Origin: DATLAN01 sp035527455
Lineage (GTDB): Bacteria > Planctomycetota > Planctomycetia > Pirellulales > Thermoguttaceae
Reading direction: 5' to 3'
Assembly: GCA_035527455.1 (NCBI GenBank)
Contig: DATLAN010000224.1
Span: 1 to 17,057, forward strand
DNA length: 17,057 nucleotides
The translations under genes and the position numbers were made by a program. The notes below the pieces were generated by a model. The model did no database searches. It was not told where the DNA came from and saw only the letters and a program-made list of their open reading frames with translations. This document shows, one piece after another, positions 1 to 6,598 of the stretch. How positions within the stretch are numbered: the first letter of the stretch is position 1; each line of letters starts with the position of its first letter.

Positions 1-1
1 G

Positions 2-112
2 ATCCCCATGGACGAGCCCCACGGCGGAGAAGTGGTCCGCTCGTCGATCGTCGCGGCGCACGGGCAACTGTTCATCCGCACGACGCGGAATTTGTACTGC
101 GTGGGCAAGTAG
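2..112 (+). CDS. C-terminal end of a PQQ-binding-like beta-propeller protein (partial)
   Basis: Only the last 36 codons are present, running off the left edge and ending in TAG at 110-112. The visible residues include VRSSIVAAHGQLFIRTTRNL and finish in YCVGK. This pattern, a strand reading 'S-I-V-A-A-x-G-x-L-F-I-R-T' followed by 'L-Y-C-V', is how the last blade of secreted PQQ-like (alcohol-dehydrogenase-type) beta-propeller proteins commonly ends, and such proteins are abundant in planctomycetes. No catalytic part or signal peptide can be seen because the N-terminal part is outside the window, so the substrate is unknown. The frame is supported by balanced amino-acid composition up to a clean stop. 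The family call is moderate; that this is a real gene end is more certain. Confidence 0.6.
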   Translation: MPMDEPHGGEVVRSSIVAAHGQLFIRTTRNLYCVGK

Positions 113-153
113 AAGGCAGGTCTCGCACGGCTGCCCGATTCCGAGCCAAGAGT

Positions 154-228
154 CCGTAGGGTGGGCACTGCCCACCAATCGCAGTCCATGCTCTCGGATC
201 AGATTGGTGGGCAGTGCCCACCCTACGG
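154..228. repeat. Perfect 27-bp inverted repeat with 21-base loop (GTGGGCAGTGCCCAC palindrome family)
   Basis: Bases 154-180 and 202-228 are exact reverse complements over 27 bp, separated by a 21-base spacer. Each arm contains GGTGGGCAGTGCCCACC, which is itself a near-perfect palindrome, so the unit can fold at two levels. It lies between the stop of the propeller gene (112) and the 3' end of the restriction gene (237), so between two converging transcription units. It could act as a bidirectional transcription terminator, but no long T-tract follows either arm, and a dispersed REP/MITE-like element is equally possible. Confidence 0.85.
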
Positions 229-236
229 GCTGTTCG

Positions 237-1109
237 CTACGTGCTTGATTGCCCGGCGTCTCCGCGCGACTTGGCGACTGCCACCCACTCTTTCACGAGG
301 GCCGGAAGGCGGTCGACGACTTCTCGGCCAAAAAGCACTTCATCGACGTACCCCATGTGCAACATGTCAACGATTCGGCAAAGGTACGACTTGCCGCAAT
401 CCCACCACGTGTAATGGGCATCCACCATCAGGTAGTGCCGAACGTGAATGTTTTCGTGTTCGTGCAGCTCTTCCAACTCCATACCGTCAAGTAGTGTTTC
501 ATAGACGCCGTCAGCTACACGGCTGCCAAACGTTGTGGTGTAGTAATACTCTTTTATCTCCCAGACAGCGATCGGATTGATGGCGCTTGGAAACGCACCG
601 TCAATTCTTCGGGCAAGCGTTCGCAACGGGGCTTTGTTCCGCGTAATCGTCGTTAGCTCACGCGGGTCGTAAACGCACGGAAAGCCGTTTGCATACTTCT
701 CCACGAGCATGTTGATGATGCAGGTGAAAAACGCCTTCGCTTTCTTCTTGCCCTTCTGCTTGTTCATTGGCAGCGGGCAACTGGGCTGCAACTCTGCCAC
801 ACACTGCTCAAAAAGCTCCTTCGCTTGGTTTGCGTTCATCAGACGCGGTTCAACGAACGATTCGAGAACTTCCGCGCGATGTGCAAAATAGTCGAGCAAC
901 GTTTGGCCAGACTTGTTAGCGGTCCCGTTACGTTTCAACAAGTGATTCGCGGTCAATCCGAGCCCTTGAAGAGCGCCGGCGATTTCGGGCATCGTCGGAA
1001 CGCGAATAGTCCCTTGACCACGAACGGTGTAGTTGAGTGCTTGGCTGAGTGTGCGTACATTGGCCCAGAAACTCTTGGGCTGTCGAACAAAGCGAAGGTC
1101 GGGTTTCAT
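237..1109 (-). CDS. Putative type II restriction endonuclease (PD-(D/E)XK candidate)
   Basis: This 290-residue protein lies immediately downstream of an XRE regulator and next to a D12-class DNA adenine methyltransferase. A candidate PD-(D/E)XK nuclease core is visible: R-R-I-D170-G, then after 13 residues W-E184-I-K186 on a hydrophobic strand. It is followed by a Tyr/Thr-rich block and FGSRVADGVYETLLDG (residues 194-209), which looks strongly conserved in character. Residues 117-126 (a KGKKKAK stretch) are basic. The ATG at 1107-1109 overlaps the TGA of the regulator gene as ATGA, implying translational coupling and fixing the start. Base composition is visibly less G+C-rich than the housekeeping genes downstream, suggesting acquisition by transfer. 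The role as the cutting partner of the methyltransferase is inferred from the motif plus position. I cannot name the recognition site. Confidence 0.62.
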   Translation of the reverse strand: MKPDLRFVRQPKSFWANVRTLSQALNYTVRGQGTIRVPTMPEIAGALQGLGLTANHLLKRNGTANKSGQTLLDYFAHRAEVLESFVEPRLMNANQAKELFEQCVAELQPSCPLPMNKQKGKKKAKAFFTCIINMLVEKYANGFPCVYDPRELTTITRNKAPLRTLARRIDGAFPSAINPIAVWEIKEYYYTTTFGSRVADGVYETLLDGMELEELHEHENIHVRHYLMVDAHYTWWDCGKSYLCRIVDMLHMGYVDEVLFGREVVDRLPALVKEWVAVAKSRGDAGQSST

Positions 1110-1348
1110 TCGAGCCGTTTTTCCAGGCGGGCGACGAACTCCTCGAGCTTTATTCCAACCGCATCGCAGACTTGGCGCAGTTCCAGAATGTCAAGCCTGC
1201 GCTCGCCAGACTCGTACCTGCTCACGTAGGGCTGGGGCTGGCCCAGTTTCTCGGCTAGGTCCACTTGCCGCAGCCCTGCGTCGCTTCGGATCTCCCTCAA
1301 AAGGGATAGAAGCGCGTTTTGCTGTGAGGGGGGCGAGCGTTTCGACAT
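1106..1348 (-). CDS. XRE-family helix-turn-helix regulator (R-M controller-type protein)
   Basis: This small DNA-binding protein has 80 residues from the ATG at 1346-1348. Residues 26-52 form a classic Cro/XRE helix-turn-helix: L-R-Q-V-D-L-A-E-K-L, then Q-P-Y-V-S-R-Y-E-S-G-E-R-R-L. The C-terminal helix (residues 65-80) is charged. Size and position, in an operon directly ahead of a restriction gene and divergent from the methyltransferase, match controller (C) proteins of type II systems. These delay nuclease expression until the DNA is methylated. An in-frame ATG at 1400-1402 would add 18 residues (M-G-G-L-A-P-A-Y...) that do not resemble the family, so I prefer the shorter start, although no clear Shine-Dalgarno supports it. 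The stop overlaps the restriction gene start by 4 bp. Regulation probably acts on the TATAC/GTATA repeats at 1426-1470. Confidence 0.85.
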   Translation of the reverse strand: MSKRSPPSQQNALLSLLREIRSDAGLRQVDLAEKLGQPQPYVSRYESGERRLDILELRQVCDAVGIKLEEFVARLEKRLE

Positions 1349-1425
1349 TGCAGCGGTAGCGTCGGCGGATGCGATCGGATAAGCTGGGGCGAGCCCGCCC
1401 ATCGGGGGTTGGCCAACGAAAGTCC

Positions 1426-1470
1426 AAAGTATACGATGACTTGATGGATATACAAAAAGTGTATATACAG
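1426..1470. promoter_or_regulatory. Divergent promoter/operator region between the XRE-restriction operon and the methyltransferase
   Basis: This unusually A+T-rich block holds GTATAC (1429-1434, palindromic), GGATATAC (1446-1453) and GTATATAC (1461-1468, a perfect palindrome). TATAC (1449-1453) and GTATA (1461-1465) are inverted around a 7-base spacer. On the minus strand TTGTAT (1448-1453) and TATACT (1428-1433) form a -35/-10 pair separated by about 14-16 bases, pointing to the regulator-restriction operon. On the plus strand TTGATG (1441) with TATATA (1462) could serve the methyltransferase. Overlap of the palindromes with both promoters is what a controller-protein operator would look like. 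Function is inferred. Confidence 0.45.
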
Positions 1471-1509
1471 GGGCTTTCGAGGATGAACCGTGACCGATGG
1501 GAGCAAGGA

Positions 1510-2397
1510 ATGTCCGTACAGACGTTGTTCGCTTTCGCGGCTGAGGAAGAGAGCCAGCCGAAGCCTTTCAAGCTACAACTGCTCAAGTGGATTGGCAATA
1601 AGCAGCGTTTCGCTCACGAAATCATCTCCTACTTCCCGACCGATTACCGCGTCTACCACGAGCCGTTTCTCGGTAGTGGCGCCGTGCTTGGCACACTGGC
1701 CCCGAAGCGCGGGTTTGCGTCGGATGTTTTCGGTCCGCTTGTGGAAATCTGGCAGACACTGCACCATTCTCCGGAAACGCTAAAGCGATGGTACGCAGAA
1801 CGTTGGCACCGCATGAGCCGCTTGGGCAAAGAGGGCGCCTACGAAGCAACCAAGGCAGATTACAACGCGAAGCCCGACGGCGCAGACCTGGTCTTCTTGT
1901 GCAGGGCCTGTTACGGGGGCGTTGTGCGTTTCCGAAAGGAAGACGGTTACATGTCCACGCCTTGCGGACCGCACAAACCCATATCGCCAGACAGCTTTGG
2001 CAGGAGAGTAGACGAATGGCATAGACGAACTTCGGGCACATGCTTTGAGGCGATGGATTTCGAACAAGCCATGCAGCGGGCCAAGGCCGGTGACATCGTG
2101 TACTGCGACCCGCCCTACAGCTTCACTCAGAAAATACTCTACGGTGCACAAGCTTTTAGTCTGGAAAGACTGTTCAAGGCAATTGCCGACTGCAAAGCCA
2201 GAGGCGTCTACGTCGCCCTGAGCATTGACGGCAGCAAGAAGTCAGGAAACTTGATTTGCGATGTCCTTATACCGAAGGGGCTGTTCAAGGAAGAGGCCCT
2301 TGTCAATTGCGGGCGATCAATGCTGCGGCGATTTCAAATGAATGGGCAGACACTCGAAGAGGAAGTGGTGGCCGATAGGCTGCTACTCAGCTACTGA
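1510..2397 (+). CDS. D12-class DNA N6-adenine methyltransferase (Dam-like)
   Basis: It transfers a methyl group from S-adenosylmethionine to adenine N6 in a specific DNA site, presumably protecting host DNA from the neighbouring nuclease. From the ATG at 1510 it has 295 residues. Visible are the N-terminal K-W-I-G-N-K (26-31), equivalent to the K-W-x-G-x-K of Dam enzymes, and the SAM-binding motif I E-P-F-L-G-S-G-A-V-L-G (51-61). Next come S-D-V-F-x-x-L (71-77) and the catalytic motif IV Y-C-D-P-P-Y (198-203). This order is that of the alpha group (D12). The start at 1510 has GGGAG at 1499-1503 with 6-base spacing; an upstream in-frame ATG at 1444 would lie inside the operator. The final codon is followed by a second in-frame stop. 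It converges on the potassium-channel gene with a 13-bp gap. Lower G+C than the neighbours to the right. Confidence 0.93.
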   Translation: MSVQTLFAFAAEEESQPKPFKLQLLKWIGNKQRFAHEIISYFPTDYRVYHEPFLGSGAVLGTLAPKRGFASDVFGPLVEIWQTLHHSPETLKRWYAERWHRMSRLGKEGAYEATKADYNAKPDGADLVFLCRACYGGVVRFRKEDGYMSTPCGPHKPISPDSFGRRVDEWHRRTSGTCFEAMDFEQAMQRAKAGDIVYCDPPYSFTQKILYGAQAFSLERLFKAIADCKARGVYVALSIDGSKKSGNLICDVLIPKGLFKEEALVNCGRSMLRRFQMNGQTLEEEVVADRLLLSY

Positions 2398-2410
2398 TAG
2401 CCCCGTCGCT

Positions 2411-3415
2411 TCAGAGCCGATACTCCGTGCGGAAGCGGTCGATGTCTTCGGGACGGCCGAGCACCATCACGGTGGCGCCGGCCTCGAAGACGGTGTCGCC
2501 GCCGGGGTTGAACTGGAGGCCGCCCTCGGGGCTGCGGACGGCCACGACCAGCAGACCGTGCCGGGCGCGGGTGTGCGACTCGCGAAGCGTGACACCGACC
2601 AGAGGGCTGCCCGGGGTAATCGGCATTTCACTGACTTCCACCTCGGCGACCTGGCGGCCGGCGACCACCTCGATCAGTTCCATGGCCGCGGGCCGGGTGA
2701 TCATCGCGGCCATCCGCATCGCCCCGGTGGCCGCCGGCAACACCACGCGATCGGCCCCCGCCTGAATCAGCTTCTTCTCGGTCGTCTGGTATTCGCCCCG
2801 GGCGATGATCATCAGCTTCGGGTGAAGGTTCCGGGCGGTCAGCGTGATGAAGACGTTGTCGGCGTCTCGGGGCAGCGTGGTCACCAACGTCTTGGCCCGG
2901 TCGACGCCGGCGTTCCTCAGGGCCTCCTCCTCGGTCGCATCGTCGTTCAGCGCCAGGTAGTCGCGCGCGGCGGCCTCCTGGACTCGTTCGGCGTCGTTTT
3001 CCACGACCACGAACGGCGTCCGGTGCCGGCGGAGATCGTCGGCCAGGACTTCGCCCATCCGGCCGAAGCCGCAAATGACGACGTGGTCGTGGAGATGCTC
3101 GATCTCGCGGCTGACGCGGCGCATGCCCATGGCCCGGTTGATTTCGCCTTCGAACATCATCTGAAGCAGTCCTCCCACGATATACACAGCCGTCGACACG
3201 CCGAAGACGATCACCACCACGGTGAACACCTGCTCCAGCGGGTTGAGATCGTGAACCTCCTTGTACCCCACGGTCGAGAGCGTAATCACGACCATGTAGA
3301 CCGAATCGAGCAAGCTCCAATCGAACAAGAGCCAATAGCCGCACACCGCCAGCACGAAGATCATCGCCAGGATCAGCAGGCCGAGTCGCAGTCGCTTCAG
3401 CGATGGGGGCGTCAT
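2411..3415 (-). CDS. Two-TM potassium channel with RCK (TrkA-N/TrkA-C) domain
   Basis: A predicted inner-membrane K+ channel subunit of 334 residues. Layout: TM1 about 10-31 (L-G-L-L-I-L-A-M-I-F), pore helix and selectivity filter T-L-S-T-V-G-Y (45-51), and TM2 about 62-88. An RCK/TrkA-N Rossmann domain begins at 111 with V-V-I-C-G-F-G-R-M-G (112-121), and a TrkA-C domain covers roughly the last 80 residues. This is MthK/Kch-like architecture, with a tetrameric membrane pore gated by cytoplasmic ligand-binding domains. The filter reads T-V-G-Y-K-E rather than the usual T-V-G-Y-G-D. Its ATG overlaps the argJ stop as ATGA, so it is the third cistron of argC-argJ-channel and probably translationally coupled. 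The ligand cannot be deduced. Confidence 0.91.
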   Translation of the reverse strand: MTPPSLKRLRLGLLILAMIFVLAVCGYWLLFDWSLLDSVYMVVITLSTVGYKEVHDLNPLEQVFTVVVIVFGVSTAVYIVGGLLQMMFEGEINRAMGMRRVSREIEHLHDHVVICGFGRMGEVLADDLRRHRTPFVVVENDAERVQEAAARDYLALNDDATEEEALRNAGVDRAKTLVTTLPRDADNVFITLTARNLHPKLMIIARGEYQTTEKKLIQAGADRVVLPAATGAMRMAAMITRPAAMELIEVVAGRQVAEVEVSEMPITPGSPLVGVTLRESHTRARHGLLVVAVRSPEGGLQFNPGGDTVFEAGATVMVLGRPEDIDRFRTEYRL

Positions 3416-4632
3416 GTGTGGTAATCGGCGTTGAGCCGTATGTATTCCGCGGTCAGGTCGGTCGTCCAGAACCGCACCTCAGCGTCGCCTTCCGACAGCT
3501 TCAGCCGGATGCTCGTCTCTCGCCGGTCGCGGATCGACGCGGACACGGCCGCCCGGTCGAACGCGACCGGCGTTCCGCCTTGATAGAGGAGCAACCCGTT
3601 CAGGTGCAGGCTGACTCCCGCCGGATCGAACGGCACGCCGGCATATCCGGCCGCCGAGACGATCCGTCCCCAGTTCGGGTCGGCCCCGGCGATGGCCGTC
3701 TTGACCAGCGCGCTGTTGGCCACGGTCTTGGCGATTTGCAGGGCGCTTCGGCGGTCGGCACAACCGGCGACCTCGATCGAAATCAGGTGCGAGGCCCCTT
3801 CGCCGTCGGCGGGGATCGCCCGGGCCAGCTCGACGCAGACTTCGCTCAGGGCGCGGCCGAAGGCGGCCAGGTCGTCGCCGGCCAGCGGCTCGCCGCCGGC
3901 CGCTCCGTTGGCCAGCAGCAACACGGTGTCGCTGGTGCTGGTGTGTCCTTCGACGCTGATGCAGTTGAAACTCTCGTCAACGGCCGCCTTCAACAGGGTC
4001 TGTGCCGCCGCAGGCCGCAAGGGGGCGTCGGTCACGATCAGCCCGAGCATGGTGGCCATGTTCGGGCCGATCATCGCCGCCCCTTTGGCCATGCCCATGA
4101 TGCGGATCTCGCGCCCGCCAAGCGTGATCGCGCGTCCGGCCAGCTTGGGGACGGTATCGGTGGTCATCATGCCGCGGGCGGCGTCGAGCAGTGAATCCCG
4201 GTCGCGGCCAAGCTTGTCGGCGGCGGCCTTGATACCCCGCTCGATCTTGTCCAGCGGCAGGAACTCGCCGATGATCCCGGTGGACATGACCAGCGCCTGG
4301 TCTTCCTCCGCGCCGCAGGCCGCGGCGACCATGGCGGCCATCCGCTCGGCGTCCTCGAGCCCTCGCCGGCCGGTACAGGCGTTGGCGTTTCCGGAATTGA
4401 CGGCCACCACGCGGATCTTCTCGCTGGGAGTCCGCCGGCGATTGAGCGTCACCGGGGCGCCGCAGACCACGTTTTGGGTGAAGACGCCGACGGCGGTGGC
4501 CGGCCGCTGGGAGACCACCAGCGTCAAGTCCGGCTTCCGCGGATCGCGCTTCAGTCCGCAATGGACGCCGGCGGCGAGGAAGTCTTTGGGTATGGGAATG
4601 GGAATGTCGGTCGTGGGAGTGGACTTGGACAT
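3412..4632 (-). CDS. argJ: Bifunctional glutamate N-acetyltransferase / ornithine acetyltransferase
   Basis: ArgJ moves the acetyl group from N-acetylornithine to glutamate, closing the acetyl cycle of arginine biosynthesis; bifunctional forms also use acetyl-CoA. It has 406 residues, the usual family length. Visible landmarks are V-A-V-N-S-G-N-A-N-A-C-T-G (76-88), S-T-G-I-I-G (117-122), M-M-T-T-D-T-V-P-K (155-163), and the autocleavage site P-N-M-A-T-M-L-G. In this site T194 should be the new N-terminal nucleophile of the beta chain. The C-terminus reads L-T-A-E-Y-I-R-L-N-A-D-Y, as expected. The gene follows argC after 44 bp and overlaps the potassium-channel start by 4 bp. Whether this copy is bifunctional or only an ornithine acetyltransferase cannot be told; no argA or argB is in the window. 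Confidence 0.97.
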   Translation of the reverse strand: MSKSTPTTDIPIPIPKDFLAAGVHCGLKRDPRKPDLTLVVSQRPATAVGVFTQNVVCGAPVTLNRRRTPSEKIRVVAVNSGNANACTGRRGLEDAERMAAMVAAACGAEEDQALVMSTGIIGEFLPLDKIERGIKAAADKLGRDRDSLLDAARGMMTTDTVPKLAGRAITLGGREIRIMGMAKGAAMIGPNMATMLGLIVTDAPLRPAAAQTLLKAAVDESFNCISVEGHTSTSDTVLLLANGAAGGEPLAGDDLAAFGRALSEVCVELARAIPADGEGASHLISIEVAGCADRRSALQIAKTVANSALVKTAIAGADPNWGRIVSAAGYAGVPFDPAGVSLHLNGLLLYQGGTPVAFDRAAVSASIRDRRETSIRLKLSEGDAEVRFWTTDLTAEYIRLNADYHT

Positions 4633-4657
4633 GGTTCGCGGAGCTTAGAGTTGCATA

Positions 4658-4679
4658 TTGCGAAGCCGCGAGCGGCTTA
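4658..4679. repeat. Palindromic element copy A overlapping the argC stop codon
   Basis: Read on the minus strand (argC sense), this is TAAGCCGCTCGCGGCTTCGC followed by AA. The core AAGCCGCTCGCGGCTT is a hairpin, and the leading TAA is the argC stop codon. The same core with the same orientation relative to the gene end occurs at 13404-13426. Related, less perfect copies lie at 7421-7437 and 7583-7600. Confidence 0.8.
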
Positions 4680-5684
4680 CAGGGCGGTCGTCTCGGGATA
4701 TCCGTACATGATGTTGAAGTTCTGCACCGCGGCCCCGGAGGCCCCCTTGATCAGGTTGTCGATGCAACTGATCGTAATGACGCAGTTGCGAACGATGCGA
4801 GCGGTGACGTGGCAGAAGTTCGTGCCCGAAACGTCCTTCGTCGCCGGCAGGTGATCGACCACGCGAACGAAGGGCTCCTCGGCGTAGAAGTCGCTCAGCG
4901 TCGTGAGGACCTTCTCTTCGCTCGGCGGGCCGATCGGCTGGGAGTACGTGGTGGTGAGGATCCCGCGATCCATGGGCACCAGGTGGGGCGAAAAGATCAC
5001 TTCCACCTTGGCGCCGGCGACGGTCGTAAGGACCTGCTCGATCTCGGGCGTATGGCGGTGACGTCCGACGTTGTAGGCCGAGATGCTCTCGTTGCACTCC
5101 GGATAGTGGGTGGTCAGCCGAGGAGTCCGGCCGGCCCCCGAAACGCCCGTCTTCGAGTCGACGATGATTCCGGTAGGCTCGATCAATCCGGCCTTCAACA
5201 GCGGCGCCAACGCCAACGAGGCCGAAGTGGGGAAACAGCCCGGATTGGCCACCAGCGGGGCGTCGGCGATCCGGTCGCGGAACAGTTCGGGCAGGCCATA
5301 GGGGACCTTACCCAGCCTATCGGGGTCGCCGTGCTTCTGGTTGTACCAGGTGGCGAAGACCTCCGGATCGTTGAGCCGGTAATCGGCGCTGAAATCGACA
5401 ACGCGCGTGCCGCCGTCCAAAAAGTGGGGTATCAGCGACGCGGCCGCGCCGTGAGGCAGGCAGGTGAACACGCAGTCGGCCCGGGCGGAAACCTCGGCCG
5501 GACTGAGATTCTCCAGGCAGATGTCCAGACGTCCGATCAGCGAAGGATGGATCGTAGAAATATGGGGCCGGCCTTCCTGGAGATCGGTGACGGCCACGAT
5601 TTCCGCTCCCCCGTGGCGCAGCAGGATCTTGATCAGCTCCAGCGCGGTGTAGCCCGCACCCCCGACGATGGCAACGCGTGTCAT
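4677..5684 (-). CDS. argC: N-acetyl-gamma-glutamyl-phosphate reductase
   Basis: ArgC reduces N-acetylglutamyl-5-phosphate to the semialdehyde with NADPH, the third step of arginine biosynthesis in the cytoplasm. It has 335 residues, normal for the short form. The N-terminal Rossmann motif is V-A-I-V-G-G-A-G-Y-T-A (4-14). The segment L-P-H-G-A-A follows at about 76-81, and V-A-N-P-G-C-F-P-T (145-153) holds the catalytic cysteine C150. The C-terminal part has the expected C-I-D-N-L-I-K-G-A-S-G-A-A block. The start is fixed by the Rossmann motif lying only a few residues in; no strong Shine-Dalgarno is seen. It is the first gene of argC-argJ-channel, and a candidate promoter lies at 5743-5772. 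Its stop codon is part of a palindromic repeat. Confidence 0.97.
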   Translation of the reverse strand: MTRVAIVGGAGYTALELIKILLRHGGAEIVAVTDLQEGRPHISTIHPSLIGRLDICLENLSPAEVSARADCVFTCLPHGAAASLIPHFLDGGTRVVDFSADYRLNDPEVFATWYNQKHGDPDRLGKVPYGLPELFRDRIADAPLVANPGCFPTSASLALAPLLKAGLIEPTGIIVDSKTGVSGAGRTPRLTTHYPECNESISAYNVGRHRHTPEIEQVLTTVAGAKVEVIFSPHLVPMDRGILTTTYSQPIGPPSEEKVLTTLSDFYAEEPFVRVVDHLPATKDVSGTNFCHVTARIVRNCVITISCIDNLIKGASGAAVQNFNIMYGYPETTAL

Positions 5685-5742
5685 AACTTCTGGTCGGCCA
5701 TGAACTTAGTGAGGTATCAGCGGTAAATCACACGAGGACAAC

Positions 5743-5772
5743 AGTATACTCCCTCCGACTCTAGTCCGCCAA
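5743..5772 (-). promoter_or_regulatory. Candidate sigma70-type promoter of argC-argJ-channel
   Basis: On the minus strand TTGGCG (plus 5767-5772) and TATACT (plus 5743-5748) are separated by 18 bases and lie about 60 bases upstream of the argC ATG. The -35 box matches the consensus at 4 of 6 positions and the -10 box at 5 of 6. The -35 falls inside the end of rsmE. Prediction by eye only. Confidence 0.35.
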
Positions 5773-6489
5773 GGGGCCGAATCGGACGGCCAAGATCCCC
5801 GCCAGCAGGATCGCGGCCGTTTCCACTCGCAGGGTGCGGGGGCCCAGATCGATCGATCGCCAGCCGGCAGTCATGGCCAGGGAAACTTCTTCCTCGGTGA
5901 AACCGCCCTCGGGCCCCACGGCCGCCAGCACGCCGCCGGGCCGGTCCGCCCGCGGCAACACGTCGGCGAGTCCTTCACCCCCGGTCGGATGGGCAAGCAG
6001 CCGGAGCGGGACATCGGACGTTTCGGCCACGAAGTCCGGCCAGTCTCGCGGTTGGGCGACCTGCATCATCCGGTTGCGACCGCACTGTTTCGAGGCCTCG
6101 ATCACGGCCCGCCGCAGCCGGTCCAGCGCCTGTCGTACCGGCTGGGCCACGGATCGAGCGGTCCGCAGCGGCACCACGCGAGCCACCCCCAGCTCGACCG
6201 CCTTCTCGATCAGCCACCGCTGGCGGTCGCCTTTGGGCATCGCCACCCCCAGCGTCACTTCCAGCGGCAATTCCCGGTCGACCTCGTCGCGCCGGAGGAT
6301 GGCCAACGCGACCTCGCGGCGGTCGACCTGCTCGACTTCGGCGGCGAACTCGGCCCCGCTGCCATCGAAGAGCACCACGGCCGTTCCCCGTTTGGCCCGC
6401 ATCACGTGGATCAGATGATGGGCCTCGGGTCCGCTGAGCACGGCTTGGCGGCCGGAAATTGGGGTCTCGACGAAGTACCGATCGGTCAT
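5761..6489 (-). CDS. rsmE: 16S rRNA m3U1498 methyltransferase RsmE
   Basis: RsmE methylates N3 of U1498 in 16S rRNA in the assembled 30S subunit, using S-adenosylmethionine. The protein has an N-terminal PUA-like barrel (R-Y-F-V at the start, S-G-P-E-A-H-H-L-I-H-V-M-R) and a C-terminal SPOUT/trefoil-knot domain. Signature blocks are E-A-S-K-Q-C-G-R-N, V-G-P-E-G-G-F-T-E-E-E and L-G-P-R-T-L-R-V-E-T-A; the last two form the knot that binds SAM. I chose the ATG at 6487-6489 (M-T-D-R-Y-F-V), since RsmE proteins normally begin just before R-Y/F-F-V. An in-frame ATG at 6502-6504 would add five residues (M-P-P-R-P) and cannot be excluded, as neither start has a clear Shine-Dalgarno. It is divergent from the AAA ATPase gene, about 110 bp away. 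Confidence 0.95.
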   Translation of the reverse strand: MTDRYFVETPISGRQAVLSGPEAHHLIHVMRAKRGTAVVLFDGSGAEFAAEVEQVDRREVALAILRRDEVDRELPLEVTLGVAMPKGDRQRWLIEKAVELGVARVVPLRTARSVAQPVRQALDRLRRAVIEASKQCGRNRMMQVAQPRDWPDFVAETSDVPLRLLAHPTGGEGLADVLPRADRPGGVLAAVGPEGGFTEEEVSLAMTAGWRSIDLGPRTLRVETAAILLAGILAVRFGPLAD

Positions 6490-6598
6490 GGGGCGCGGTG
6501 GCATCGATTGTTCGGGATCAAGTTTTGCGGCGAATTGTACCGAAAATACCAGAGTTACGGGTTGTTTTGAATAGCGGAAACTGCGGGAGGAGAGGCCG

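Noticed and set aside
1369..1509. Longer N-terminus for the methyltransferase (ATG at 1369, 1444 or 1483)
   Set aside because: It would put the operator-like palindromes in coding sequence; the ATG at 1510 has a well-placed GGGAG and fits the N-terminus of D12 enzymes.
2342..3424. 360-residue plus-strand open frame over the potassium-channel gene
   Set aside because: Rich in His, Asp, Gly and Arg, a typical antisense shadow in high-G+C DNA; the opposite strand has clear TM, filter and RCK motifs.
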